A stretch of 64,000 nucleotides of DNA from Thioglobus_A sp964344985 (GCA_964344985.1 CAYFPI010000004.1:38219-102218), one strand, 5' to 3'; positions 32,608 through 41,531 are shown, counted from the stretch's first letter. Program-made: numbers and translations. The notes: a model not told the origin generated them from the letters alone.

Positions 32608-33688
32608 TAATAAACTCGCTAATAAGTTTTGCCGAAGTAGCGCTTGCGCCTAAATTTAGCTGCTGATGAATGCTTGCAAACTCCTCAGTCAATTTGGTGC
32701 TGTCTTGACTAAATATTTCAATAGCATGCTTTGCAATATTTTTGCCATTAGCATTATGCTGAATAAGCTCAGGCACTAATGCTTTATTGGCAATAACATT
32801 TGGTAAGCTAATGTATTTACTTTTAATCAACCTTGAGGCAATAAAATAACTAAAAGCTGAAAGTTTATAAATCACCACCATTGGCACACCAACCAGTGCA
32901 ACTTCTAAAGCGGCCGTACCTGAAGCAACCAATACCAAATCAGCATCTTTCATTTTCTGGTGCGCATCTCCAGTTGATATCGTTACCGCTTGTTGCTTAA
33001 CCTGATCTTTTGCCCAGTCTAATAACTCATCATTAGCAAGTGCTAAGTGAAAGTTTAACTCGGCATCTTGGGCATGCATGTGCTCAGCAGCTGACAACAT
33101 TTCTGGCAATAATCGTTTGACTTCAGAAGCTCTAGAGCCAGGCATTAATAAGATTTTTTTGCCTTTTTTATGATTTTTTCTTGGATGTATACTTTCTGCC
33201 AGCGGATGACCAACAAAAACAGCATTCTGATTATTTTGTTTATAAAAATCAACCTCAAATGGAAATAAACACAATACCAAATCTGTTGATTGTTTAATTT
33301 TTTTTACTCGCGATTGACGCCACGCCCATACTGATGGAGAAACAAAATGTATGGTTTTAATCCCTTGTTTTTTTAGCCTTCCCTCAATAACAAAATTAAA
33401 ATCTGGCGCATCTACACCGATAAATACATCCGGTTTATTAATGGAAAAATAGCTAACAACTGCCTTTCTAAGTCTCAATAAAGATGGAAGTTTTTTCAAA
33501 ACCTCACTAAAGCCCATAACATTAGCTTGATTCATATCCCACAACTGTTGACACCCCTTTTCCTTCATGCGCTCACCGCAAAGACCTTCAACAATTAAAT
33601 CAGGATTTTGAGTTTTTAAAGCCTGAACAAGCTTTGATCCAATTAGGTCACCTGAAGTTTCAGCGGCGCTAATTGCAATTTTATTCAC
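32600..33688 (-). CDS. lpxB: Lipid-A-disaccharide synthase
   Basis: 362 aa, GT19 family. N-terminal AAETSGDLIGSKLV, then FIGVDAPDFNF, HFVSPSVWAWRQSRV, LCLFPFEVDFY and GSRASEVKRLLP are characteristic. It joins two acylated glucosamine units in lipid A synthesis at the inner membrane. Between yhbY and nadC on the same strand; the lpxD-fabZ-lpxA genes usually beside it are absent from this window. Confidence 0.95.
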   Translation of the reverse strand: MNKIAISAAETSGDLIGSKLVQALKTQNPDLIVEGLCGERMKEKGCQQLWDMNQANVMGFSEVLKKLPSLLRLRKAVVSYFSINKPDVFIGVDAPDFNFVIEGRLKKQGIKTIHFVSPSVWAWRQSRVKKIKQSTDLVLCLFPFEVDFYKQNNQNAVFVGHPLAESIHPRKNHKKGKKILLMPGSRASEVKRLLPEMLSAAEHMHAQDAELNFHLALANDELLDWAKDQVKQQAVTISTGDAHQKMKDADLVLVASGTAALEVALVGVPMVVIYKLSAFSYFIASRLIKSKYISLPNVIANKALVPELIQHNANGKNIAKHAIEIFSQDSTKLTEEFASIHQQLNLGASATSAKLISEFINE

Positions 33689-33694
33689 AATGGA

Positions 33695-33997
33695 TTATTT
33701 TCTTGGAAGAATAATTTGAGGATCTTCGTCAAACGCTTGATAAATCACCATAATATTGCCAATAACTTGAACCAAATGCGCTCCAGTGGTGTTAATAATT
33801 TCATCAATCATTCTTTGTTTGTCATCACGATCATCGCCACGAATTTTAATCTTTAGCAATTCATGCTTACTCATGGTTGTTTCAAGTTCAGCCATAACCG
33901 ACTCAGTCAAACCATGCTGCCCCACCATGACTACTGGCTTTAAGCTATGACCCTTCGATCTTAGAAATTTCTTTTGATTATTGGTTAATTTAGTCAT
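33695..33997 (-). CDS. yhbY: CRM-domain RNA-binding protein YhbY
   Basis: 100 aa from the ATG at 33997 (MTKLTNNQKKFLRSKGHSLK); an upstream ATG at 34039 lies inside lysA. The CRM fold has the GxxG-type loop VVMVGQHGLTESVM and KIRGDDRDDK. It associates with pre-50S ribosomal subunits. Its start overlaps the lysA stop by 8 nt, an unusual partnership, and lpxB starts 6 nt after its end. Confidence 0.9.
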   Translation of the reverse strand: MTKLTNNQKKFLRSKGHSLKPVVMVGQHGLTESVMAELETTMSKHELLKIKIRGDDRDDKQRMIDEIINTTGAHLVQVIGNIMVIYQAFDEDPQIILPRK

Positions 33998-35231
33998 GAA
34001 TAATATGCTCTTTGTTAAATAAGTCTTGAATGGTCTCACGCTCTCTAATTAAGCAATGATTCCCACCCTCAACCATCACTTCAGCTACGCGTGGTCGTGA
34101 ATTATAATTTGAACTCATGGTAAAGCCATAAGCACCTGCTGACATAAGCGCTAGATAATCGCCTTCAGATAACGACAATTGTCTCTCTTTAGCCAAAAAA
34201 TCGCCCGTTTCACAAATCGGACCTACCAAATCCCAACTGGCTTCAGTTCCTATAGCAACCTCATTGACCGGCAGAACTTGATGATAAGCATTGTAAAAGG
34301 CTGGGCGCAATAAATCATTCATGGCCCCGTCAATAATCGCAAAAGACTTATCAGAGTTTTGTTTTAAAAACTCTACCTTGGTTACAAAAACACCTGCATT
34401 GCCCACAATAGAACGACCCGGCTCTAAAATAATTTCTAAATCGCCAACTTTTTCAATAACAGTTGCAACATAATCAGCAATATCAATGGTTTTTTCATCA
34501 TTATATTTGATGCCAATACCGCCACCAAGATCTAAATGGTTAATTGCAATACCACATTCATTTAGCCTCTCAACAAGATTTAATACCTTGTCAAGCGCAT
34601 CCACAAAAGGTGAAACGTCTATAAGCTGTGAACCGATATGATAGTCCAATCCAACAACATCAAGGTGTTCAGAATTGTTAGCCACTTGATAAATATCTAA
34701 AGCTTCATCAATATCTACACCAAATTTATTTTCTTTAAGACCTGTTGAGATGTATGGATGTGTCTTGGCATCTACATTCGGATTAACTCGAATTGAGATT
34801 GGCGCTTGAGATTTCATCTCTGCTGCCACTTGTTCGATACGATTCATCTCCGCACTAGATTCCACATTAAAACAGCGGATACCGGCTTCCAATCCACGCT
34901 TAATCTCATCTTTTGTTTTTGCCACACCAGAAAAAACACATTTGTTCGCCTTACCGCCTGCAGCTAAAACACGCTCTAATTCGCCCACAGATACAATATC
35001 AAAGCCTGCACCAATTCTAGCCAGCACATTAAGTACTGCTAAATTAGAATTAGCCTTTACAGCGTAGCATACCAAATGCGGATGACTGCCAAACGCTTGG
35101 TCAAACTCACGCCAATTATTCTCAATATCAGAGCGTGAATAAACATACAATGGCGAACCATAGCTAGCCACCAAATCTGCTATATTAACAGACTCGGCAT
35201 GCAACGATTGGTTTTGATATGAGAAGCTCAA
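33990..35231 (-). CDS. lysA: Diaminopimelate decarboxylase
   Basis: 413 aa, fold-III PLP enzyme. The PLP Lys is in VCYAVKANSNLAVL (about residue 56). Other motifs are HIGSQL, the glycine loop LDLGGGIGI, EPGRSIVGNAG and the substrate-binding GPICETGDF. It makes lysine from meso-diaminopimelate. It follows the lptM-like lipoprotein gene by 3 nt, the usual lptM-lysA order. The dapF gene often next to it is not here. Confidence 0.95.
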   Translation of the reverse strand: MSFSYQNQSLHAESVNIADLVASYGSPLYVYSRSDIENNWREFDQAFGSHPHLVCYAVKANSNLAVLNVLARIGAGFDIVSVGELERVLAAGGKANKCVFSGVAKTKDEIKRGLEAGIRCFNVESSAEMNRIEQVAAEMKSQAPISIRVNPNVDAKTHPYISTGLKENKFGVDIDEALDIYQVANNSEHLDVVGLDYHIGSQLIDVSPFVDALDKVLNLVERLNECGIAINHLDLGGGIGIKYNDEKTIDIADYVATVIEKVGDLEIILEPGRSIVGNAGVFVTKVEFLKQNSDKSFAIIDGAMNDLLRPAFYNAYHQVLPVNEVAIGTEASWDLVGPICETGDFLAKERQLSLSEGDYLALMSAGAYGFTMSSNYNSRPRVAEVMVEGGNHCLIRERETIQDLFNKEHIIHD

Positions 35232-35234
35232 GGT

Positions 35235-35432
35235 TTATTTCGAATTGTGTGGCAAGATATCTAACTCTGGTGCAACGTTTTGAGATGCTTGATCAATCTC
35301 TTGATTGTTAGCAGGTGCCTTTGTTAGAGTCATTTGATCAGCTTTAACATGCTCTAATTCGCCCATTTTTCCACAAGCACTAATACCAATAACAACAAAT
35401 GCCAATGCAAACAATTTTGCTAATTTTTTCAT
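35235..35432 (-). CDS. lptM: LptM-like small lipoprotein (YifL family)
   Basis: 65 aa. A signal sequence with lipobox GISAC (Cys about residue 20) is followed by GKMGELEHV, resembling the CGxKGPL segment of LptM/YifL, though less exactly. LptM helps mature the LptD-LptE outer-membrane LPS translocon. Position just before lysA is the main support. The tail is low-complexity and rich in Asn, Gln and Ala. Confidence 0.7.
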   Translation of the reverse strand: MKKLAKLFALAFVVIGISACGKMGELEHVKADQMTLTKAPANNQEIDQASQNVAPELDILPHNSK

Positions 35433-35471
35433 TATTTATACCTATTATTTGTTTATAAACTGGGCATTATT

Positions 35472-36130
35472 TTACAGTAATTCTTCAAGCTGTTGCGTGA
35501 ACGCTGATCGCTCTATATTAAAGGCGCCTAAGCTTTTTAAGTGAGGATTTTCAACTTGACAATCTACCAATTGATACTCCATGTTTTGAAGTAAATATAC
35601 AAAAGCAACTTTTGATGCATCGCGCACCAATGAAAACATTGATTCACCAAAAAATACACTACCCATACTAACACCGTATAAACCACCCACTAAACGATTG
35701 TCTTGATAAACCTCAACCGATTGAACTACGTCTTGATGATGTAATTTTGTGTAGGCAAACACCATCTCATCATCAATCCAAGTGCCTTGCTGATCTTTTC
35801 TGTTAACAGTTTTACAATGATGAATTACGCTGTCAAAATCTGTATTTAGTCTAATTTCAAATTTTTTCGACTTAATAACCTTTTGCAGGCTTTTAGAAAT
35901 ATGAAGCCTTTCTGGTGTAATCACCATCCTTGGATTTGGACTATACCAAAGTACAGGCTCATTTTCACCATACCATGGAAATATGCCTTTTTTGTAAGCT
36001 TCTATTAACCTCTCACTAGATAGCTCTCCGCCCACAGCAATTAGACCGTTAGGCTCCTTTAAAGCTGAATCGACAGGTGGGAAAGGTGTATTTACTGACG
36101 AAAGAAAAAAAATTCCGGAATTTCAATCAC
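35472..36130 (-). pseudogene. aat: Leucyl/phenylalanyl-tRNA-protein transferase with an apparent frameshift in an A8 run
   Basis: From a GTG at 36035 the frame runs through FPWYGENEPVLWYSPNPRMV to the usual C-terminus. The conserved N-terminal part continues upstream in the same frame as NTPFPPVDSALKEPNGLIAV, but this frame has no good start, only a TGA at about 36126. In the next frame a GTG at 36130 opens V-I-E-I-P-E-F-F-F. One extra base in the A8 run (36105-36112) would join the two into a full-length protein of 219 aa. The GTG shares its G with the nudE stop (TAGTG). The enzyme adds Leu/Phe to N-terminal Lys/Arg for N-end-rule degradation. A sequencing error in the homopolymer is the simplest cause. 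Confidence 0.75.
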
Positions 36131-36675
36131 TACTTATTAATAATAGCTTTGGCCATATAAAGTGCTGCAATGGTTCTGGCTTCTGTCAAGTCTTCGTTAT
36201 AAACCAGATTGTCCAAATCCTCTAGTTTGTGAGCAACTACCTCCAGTGGCTCTGGCTCATCGCCATCAGCACTACTTTGTTCGTATAAGTCTTGCGCCAA
36301 TACAATGTGAGTAAAGTTTGACTGATATCCTGGTGCTAATGTCATGGTTTTAATCAATTTAAGACTCTTAGCGCCATAACCAATTTCTTCAACCAACTCA
36401 CGATTAGCAGCCTCAATTGGGCTTTCGCCTTTGTCAATTTTTCCTTTTGTAAGCGCCAGCTCATACCTATCGGTACCGCCAGAATACTCATAAATCATTA
36501 AAACTGTATCGTCATCAAGCATTGGAATAACCAACACTGCACCATCTCCTGGCGGCTTAAGACGTTCATATTGTCGCTTTTCACCATTGGAAAACTCAAC
36601 ATCCATCGATTGAATATTAAAAAATCGAGTGGTGGCGATATTTTTTACATTGGTTAACACTGGTTTTTTACGCAT
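36130..36675 (-). CDS. nudE: ADP-compound Nudix hydrolase NudE
   Basis: 181 aa. The Nudix box is complete: GKIDKGESPIEAANRELVEE (about residues 77-96) then IGYG. The N-terminal beta region resembles NudE. It hydrolyses ADP-ribose, NADH and Ap3A-type compounds. Its stop codon overlaps the GTG of aat, so they look co-translated. It is divergent from the SoxH-like gene. Confidence 0.88.
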   Translation of the reverse strand: MRKKPVLTNVKNIATTRFFNIQSMDVEFSNGEKRQYERLKPPGDGAVLVIPMLDDDTVLMIYEYSGGTDRYELALTKGKIDKGESPIEAANRELVEEIGYGAKSLKLIKTMTLAPGYQSNFTHIVLAQDLYEQSSADGDEPEPLEVVAHKLEDLDNLVYNEDLTEARTIAALYMAKAIINK

Positions 36676-36729
36676 GTTAAGAATTATAACATTAGGTACA
36701 ATGAACCACTCAACATAGAGGAGAGAGTA

Positions 36730-37680
36730 ATGAAAAAATTAACACTATTATTTACACTGGCGTTTTCTACAATCACACAAGCTTGGCTTGTTGATGGCGT
36801 TGACTATAAATTTGAAAAACTAAATTCTCAAGTTTATGTCATGCATGGTCCGCTTGATGGCCCCAGTATTGAAAATTATGGCTTTATCAACAATCCAGCA
36901 TTTATAGAAAGTGATAATGGCCTTATATTGATAGACCCTGGTAGCTCTAAGTTTGCCGGCGATAACATCCTTAACGAAATCGAAACAATCACATCAAAAC
37001 CTATCATTGCCGCTATCAACACCCACGTACATGGCGATCATTGGTTGGGAAATCACGCCATTAAAGACAAATACCCTAATGCTAAATTCTATGCTCACAT
37101 GAACATGATTAGAGAGGCAGAATATGGTGAAGCTGAAAGATGGACAACCTTTTATAATGAGTTAACTGCTAGCAAAGCTGCAATAACCGTGCCAGTCATT
37201 CCAAGCTACTCCATCACCCATGAAGACACACTTAATATCGATGGGCAAACACTAATTATCCACTCACCTGTACCCTCATCGCATTCTTCATCAGACATCA
37301 TGATAGAGCACAAAAACTCCAAAACCCTTTTTGCTGGTGATAATGCTCTTTATCACAGAATGGGTAGATTTGATGGCTCATCAAGCATGATTGATAATAT
37401 CACACTTCTTAATTATGCAAAATCTCTAGATATAGACACTTATGTGCCTGGCCATGGACACTCAGGCAGTGAAGAAAAAATCATTGACACTTATTTAAAT
37501 TACCTTGTAACCATTAAACAAGAGGCTGAAAAAGGCTATGAAGAAGATTTGGCTGACTATGAAATCAAACCCATGGCTGATAAGCGTTTAGCTGATTATA
37601 GAAGTTGGCACGGTTATGACGAGCAACTTGGAAAACACATTGGTAAGATGCTCTTAGAAATTGAAGCGTTAGATGAATAA
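36730..37680 (+). CDS. Exported metallo-beta-lactamase fold hydrolase, SoxH-like
   Basis: 316 aa with a signal peptide (residues about 1-18). Zinc motif THVHGDHWLGNH is complete, with HSPVPSSHSSSD and FAGDNALYH and PGHGHSG as further ligands. It resembles the periplasmic SoxH-type MBL proteins of thiotrophs, with unknown substrate. AGGAGAGAGTAATG gives a strong ribosome-binding site. It has the same general design as the gene at 17236-18174, but the two share little beyond the metal motifs, so they are not a recent duplication. Confidence 0.8.
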   Translation: MKKLTLLFTLAFSTITQAWLVDGVDYKFEKLNSQVYVMHGPLDGPSIENYGFINNPAFIESDNGLILIDPGSSKFAGDNILNEIETITSKPIIAAINTHVHGDHWLGNHAIKDKYPNAKFYAHMNMIREAEYGEAERWTTFYNELTASKAAITVPVIPSYSITHEDTLNIDGQTLIIHSPVPSSHSSSDIMIEHKNSKTLFAGDNALYHRMGRFDGSSSMIDNITLLNYAKSLDIDTYVPGHGHSGSEEKIIDTYLNYLVTIKQEAEKGYEEDLADYEIKPMADKRLADYRSWHGYDEQLGKHIGKMLLEIEALDE

Positions 37681-37682
37681 CC

Positions 37683-38318
37683 TTACTCTTTGAAATAAAA
37701 CTTCGGCAATCCCAAATCAAGACGGATTGCCACCAGTCTCATTACAAATATACTTGATCCAGCAATAACAGCTGCCCAGGTGATATTGACACCGTAATGC
37801 AACAAAGCAATAAACCCTAAAGAGCCAATCCAAGCAGCGGTTGCATAAAGCGGGCTTTTAAAAACAATTGGTGTTTCATTGCACAGCATATCTCTAAAAA
37901 TACCGCCCATCGTACCGGTTACAACACCCATAAAGCTCGCTACTAACCATGGCGCACCTGACACTAGCGCTACAATCGTACCCGCCATACTAAAAGTAGC
38001 AAGCCCTGCCGCATCTGGAATTAAGAAAAATTTTGGTGAAATTATTATCAACCTTGCACCGATAAAAATAGCGACTGCGCTCAATAAAGACGCAACAAAA
38101 AATACTTGGTCTTTAATCCAAAAAACATCAATATCTAGAAGCATGTCTCGCAAAGAACCGCCACCCAAACCTGTGGTAATGGCAATAATGATTACACCGA
38201 ATAAATCAAACTGTCTAAAACCAGCTTTTAAAACGCCTGATGCTGAAGACACAATTACTGCCAATAACGATATCCAATATAGACTATTTGATAATTCCTG
38301 TGTCACTTCCATATTCAT
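37683..38318 (-). CDS. TRIC-family (YicG/UPF0126) cation channel
   Basis: 211 aa with seven hydrophobic helices in two repeats. Each repeat has a glycine-rich signature, GLGGGSLRDMLLD and GTMGGIFRDMLCNE, as in bacterial TRIC channels. Members form trimeric inner-membrane cation channels, with glycine or other small solutes also proposed. The start overlaps the carbonic anhydrase by 4 nt, so the two are coupled. Whether the channel matters for bicarbonate or charge balance is speculation. Confidence 0.85.
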   Translation of the reverse strand: MNMEVTQELSNSLYWISLLAVIVSSASGVLKAGFRQFDLFGVIIIAITTGLGGGSLRDMLLDIDVFWIKDQVFFVASLLSAVAIFIGARLIIISPKFFLIPDAAGLATFSMAGTIVALVSGAPWLVASFMGVVTGTMGGIFRDMLCNETPIVFKSPLYATAAWIGSLGFIALLHYGVNITWAAVIAGSSIFVMRLVAIRLDLGLPKFYFKE

Positions 38319-38905
38319 AATTCTAACAACTCCACTTTGCCCGTGCCAATATGGTAATAAGCTGGTACAATTTCTAATTTACCATCTTTAACCATTTCTG
38401 GGAGGTGCACTCCTATTTGCTTTAATTCCTGCACCACTAACTCGACATTTGCCAACGCCACATTTTCGGTTAAATCTCCAGGCTTGTTTTTAGCTTTGTT
38501 ATAGGCTGTATTCAGCGCAAAAGTTAAACTGGGTAAATATCCTTCAAGTTGTTCATGCCCGCAGGCGGCTTGTACAGCGCCACACTGAGAGTGCCCCATA
38601 ACCATAATTAAAGACACATCTAAATGTAGTACGGCGTATTCAATACTAGCAACAATTGTTTGATCTAGAACATTGCCAGCAACACGAATCACAAACAAAT
38701 CTCCAAGACCTTGATCAAAAATAACCTCTGGCGGTACGCGTGAATCAGAACAACCCAAAATAATAGCAAATGGATGCTGACCATGCTTTAATTCAAAGCG
38801 TCTTTCAGTTGACTGATCGGGATGCTCAAGATGAGAAGAAACGTAACGTTTGTTACCTTCCATCAATCTTTTCAAATTTGGATTATTTGCCACAATGTCT
38901 TTCAT
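38315..38905 (-). CDS. Beta-class carbonic anhydrase
   Basis: 196 aa. The zinc ligands are in GCSDSRVPPEVIFDQ (Cys, Asp-Arg pair) and MVMGHSQCGAVQAA (His, Cys). The rest of the fold, VIRVAGNVLD and YHIGTGKV, is intact. It interconverts CO2 and bicarbonate and suits a carbon-fixing cell, although carboxysome genes are not present here. No signal peptide, so cytoplasmic. First gene of a pair with the TRIC-type channel. Confidence 0.93.
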   Translation of the reverse strand: MKDIVANNPNLKRLMEGNKRYVSSHLEHPDQSTERRFELKHGQHPFAIILGCSDSRVPPEVIFDQGLGDLFVIRVAGNVLDQTIVASIEYAVLHLDVSLIMVMGHSQCGAVQAACGHEQLEGYLPSLTFALNTAYNKAKNKPGDLTENVALANVELVVQELKQIGVHLPEMVKDGKLEIVPAYYHIGTGKVELLEL

Positions 38906-38969
38906 AAAGGCAAATTGTAACTTAAAAAATAATCATCAACCCTCAATTAACGCTAAATCTTTTGCAAGT

Positions 38970-39263
38970 TTAATTGGCACATCCATTGACTGATGCAATA
39001 TTGAAAGAATGCCGATTGCGCCGTGCGCCAAAATAACTTTCATCAACCTCAATCTGACCAGCTAACGGGTCAGATTGAAGTAAAGATAACTGCAAGATCC
39101 GTAATCTGATAGCAGTTAAATACTTGTTAATTGTTTGTCTGCTTAATCCTGTTAAATGAGAGATTTGAGTTGCACTCAAATCCTCAGAAAATAACAAAAT
39201 TATTTGTCTAAATTTAGCCTCTGAAATACGTGAACGAATTACATACTTGTTTTTTGTTGTCAT
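38970..39263 (-). pseudogene. IS1595-type (ISXO2-like) transposase remnant
   Basis: 97 codons. It starts MTTKNKYVIRSRISEAKFRQ, has a helix-turn-helix LSATQISHLTGLSRQTINKY and the N-terminal part of the DDE domain IEVDESYFGARR, where the first catalytic Asp sits. After that, identity to the family ends and the frame stops at 38970, so about two thirds of the transposase is missing. In another frame the adjacent sequence reads SMDVPIKLAKDLALIEG then stop, possibly the tail of an unrelated gene brought to the junction. It is inactive. Confidence 0.7.
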
Positions 39264-39414
39264 GACAGTACTTTAACAGGTTTTTAAATATGCTTAAGTT
39301 GTCTTGGCCTTTTTTATTAGTAAAAACACCCCTTAACTCATTGTAGAAATTTAATTAAAAGTAATTAAAATGACACCATCCCCTTTTGTTTCCTGAAGAT
39401 AAACTCAAAAAACA

Positions 39415-39738
39415 TCATTTCAATAACCGCTCTAACAATATATCTTCAACATTTCTGCTTGAGTCAATTACAAACAAAACATAAACACTTGAATTAACAA
39501 TGTTATAAACAATTCTCCAGCGTTTATAAATAACTTCTCTATATCGATTGATGTTTATCTTTTGCAGCTCTGGAACAACTCTGAATTTCTCAGGAAAATA
39601 ATATAATTCATCACATTCTAATCGAATTTGAACAAATGCATCATGAGCTATATCAACATCATCAAGTTTGATATATTCAATAATACCTTCTAAATCATGC
39701 TGAGCGCTTTTTGCCCATAAAACTTTAAATTTTTTCAC
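39415..39738 (-). CDS. ParE/RelE-superfamily toxin
   Basis: 107 aa. The fold pattern is that of ParE/RelE: KVLWAKSAQHDLEGIIEYI at the N-terminus, VVPELQKININRYREVIYKRWRI in the core and VYVLFVIDSSRNVEDILL at the C-terminus. It would poison gyrase (ParE) or cut mRNA (RelE); the residues do not decide. The start is 4 nt after the antitoxin gene, the usual antitoxin-first order. Confidence 0.82.
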   Translation of the reverse strand: MKKFKVLWAKSAQHDLEGIIEYIKLDDVDIAHDAFVQIRLECDELYYFPEKFRVVPELQKININRYREVIYKRWRIVYNIVNSSVYVLFVIDSSRNVEDILLERLLK

Positions 39739-39742
39739 AGAT

Positions 39743-40015
39743 TTATTTGAATAGTTTTTGCTCTAAACCTTCAAACATCTTTTCTTGTTCAATGACATCA
39801 CCTGCTGCAATCTCTTTTTCAGACTGAACAATTAGCTTTAAGAAGTTTAAAGAATTTTGCAAACTTTCATAGCTTTTAATATCTTGCACAACTACTTTAG
39901 CCTCACCATTTTGGGTAATAATCATCGCCCTTCTGTTTTCATTAACAGTGTTTACCACATCAGCAGTTTTTGCTTTTAAATAACTAATTGGCTGAATATC
40001 TTGTTCTAGGTGCAT
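39743..40015 (-). CDS. Phd/YefM-family antitoxin
   Basis: 90 aa from the ATG at 40015 with AAGGAG upstream; a longer frame from 40321 overlaps the glutaredoxin gene and is spurious. The Phd/YefM pattern is seen in PISYLKAKTADVVNTV, then RAMIITQNGEAKVVVQDI, the DNA-binding N-terminal fold, and an acidic C-terminal toxin-neutralising tail. It would repress its own promoter, where a palindrome lies at 40034-40047. Confidence 0.85.
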   Translation of the reverse strand: MHLEQDIQPISYLKAKTADVVNTVNENRRAMIITQNGEAKVVVQDIKSYESLQNSLNFLKLIVQSEKEIAAGDVIEQEKMFEGLEQKLFK

Positions 40016-40033
40016 ACACACTCCTTTTTTAAA

Positions 40034-40047
40034 ATCGATATATTGAT
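40034..40047 (-). promoter_or_regulatory. Palindrome upstream of the Phd/ParE genes, candidate operator
   Basis: ATCGATATATTGAT is a near-perfect palindrome (12 of 14 positions symmetric) 19-32 nt upstream of the antitoxin ATG. Phd/YefM antitoxins bind such short palindromes near their promoters. The binding is inferred from the position. Confidence 0.4.
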
Positions 40048-40096
40048 TATATACCAAATTTAGTCTTAATTTAGCACCAAACAGTCTGATTTTAAA

Positions 40097-40182
40097 AATT
40101 TCATAAATTTTTGATTTATGAAATAGGCAAGGCTTAAGAAAATTTACAAGCCGGGAACTTACAATTAGTAAGTGACCAATTG
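40097..40182. repeat. Cluster of four inverted repeats between glutaredoxin and the toxin-antitoxin genes
   Basis: In 86 bp there are four back-to-back palindromes: ATTTCATAAAT-TTTTG-ATTTATGAAAT (40097-40123, perfect 11-bp stem), GGCTT...AAGCC (40130-40151), ACTTAC-AATTA-GTAAGT (40156-40172, perfect 6-bp stem) and CCAATTGG (40175-40182). No T-run marks any of them as a standard terminator. The stretch looks like a REP/MITE-type repeat or a structured RNA. Whether it recurs elsewhere in the genome is unknown. Confidence 0.5.
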
Positions 40183-40214
40183 GAAATTTTTGATAACGCA
40201 GATAGGGGTAAAAA

Positions 40215-40463
40215 TTAGCTCTGAGAATCGAAGAAGCCGTCCATGTGAAGTTCTGTAAGATCACTAAACCCACCAATATGCTTCCCATCAATAGTAATCT
40301 GTGGCACCATGCGTGCGCCATTCGTTACTTTTGAAAATTCCACCATGTGAGCACGCTCTTCATCGATGTATTTTTGCTCAAAAGGCAGATTCCATTTGTT
40401 TAAAAGCTCTTTGGTTTTAACACAAATGGGGCAAGTGTGGGTTGAGTAAACGACAATATCCAT
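40215..40463 (-). CDS. grxC: Glutaredoxin 3 type dithiol glutaredoxin
   Basis: 82 aa, single domain. Redox motif TCPICVKTKELL (Cys-Pro-Ile-Cys at about residues 11-14), the cis-Pro loop GARMVPQITIDG and the GGFSDL glutathione-binding turn are all present. It is a cytoplasmic thiol reductant. An alternative ATG at 40466 overlaps the leuB stop (TAATG), so translation is probably coupled to leuB. Confidence 0.92.
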   Translation of the reverse strand: MDIVVYSTHTCPICVKTKELLNKWNLPFEQKYIDEERAHMVEFSKVTNGARMVPQITIDGKHIGGFSDLTELHMDGFFDSQS

Positions 40464-40465
40464 CA

Positions 40466-41531
40466 TTAACCTTTAAGTGCAGCGACGACAAGATCGCCCA
40501 TTTTTGATGTTCCCACCACCGTATCACCATCACTAGCAATATCTTGTGTGCGGTAACCTTGATCTAATACTGTATTCACAGCTGCGTCAATTCTATCCGC
40601 TAAATCAGCTTGATTTAATGAATATCGAAGCATCATAGAAACCGACAAAATAGTGGCAAGTGGATTGGCTAAATCTTGACCGGCAATATCAGGTGCAGAT
40701 CCGTGGATTGGCTCATACATGCCATAGCCATCTTTATTAAGTGAGGCAGAAGGTAACATGCCAATAGAGCCGGTTAGCATAGCAGCACAATCAGACAGCA
40801 CATCGCCAAATAAGTTTNNNNNNNNNNAATTGCTTTGGTGCTTTAACCAGTTGCATAGCTGCATTATCTACATACATGTGGGAAAGTTCTACATCTGGGT
40901 AGTCTTTTGCCACTTCTTCCATAACGTCACGCCACAATTCACACACTTCTAATACATTGGCTTTATCCACCGAACAAACACGCTTGTTGCGTTTTTGTGC
41001 AATTTTGAACGCTGAATGACCAATACGACGAATCTCTGACTCGTAGTAAGTTGCACTATTAAAGCCATAACGCTCTCCATCGCGCATCTCAACACCACGC
41101 GGCTGACCGAAGTAAATGCCGGCTACTAATTCGCGCACAATCATAAGATCCAAGCCAGATACGATTTCTTCCTTTAAAGTTGAAGCGCCAGCAAGCTGTG
41201 GATACAAAATTGCAGGACGAAGATTTGAAAACAAATCCATTTCAGCACGTAAGCCTAATAGACCGCGCTCAGGACGAAGATCACGCTCTAGCGCCTCCCA
41301 CTCATAACCACCAACTGCACCTAATAAAATAGAATCACACTCATGCGCTGCATCGAGTGTAGCTTGAGGAAGTGGAGAGCCTGTTTCATCATAAGCAGTA
41401 CCGCCAATTAAACCGTGAACCAGCTCCATACTCAAGTTATCATTTTCATTTAAATGATCAATAACTTTTAAGGCTTGAGCTACAATCTCTTGTCCAATAC
41501 CATCACCTGGCAATACTAATACTTTTGACAT
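40466..41531 (-). CDS. leuB: 3-isopropylmalate dehydrogenase, split by a scaffold gap
   Basis: The part before the gap (41531-40828) has LPGDGIGQEIVAQAL, GAVGGYEW, LRPERGLLGLRAEMDLF and VELSHMYVDNAAMQL. After the 10-N gap (40818-40827) it resumes as NLFGDVLSDCAAMLTGSIGM and ends normally. In related enzymes only about seven residues (an FDVIVTD-like stretch) separate these parts, so roughly 20 nt are missing. The enzyme oxidises 3-isopropylmalate in leucine synthesis. The gene is presumably intact in the organism. Confidence 0.9.

Noticed and set aside
17236..37680. The two SoxH-like proteins as a recent duplication
   Set aside because: Beyond the zinc motifs and signal peptide they differ widely in sequence, so they are distant members of one superfamily.
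40016..40321. Long upstream extension of the Phd/YefM antitoxin frame
   Set aside because: It runs through the hairpin cluster and the glutaredoxin gene; the ATG at 40015 has a good ribosome-binding site and starts the known domain.
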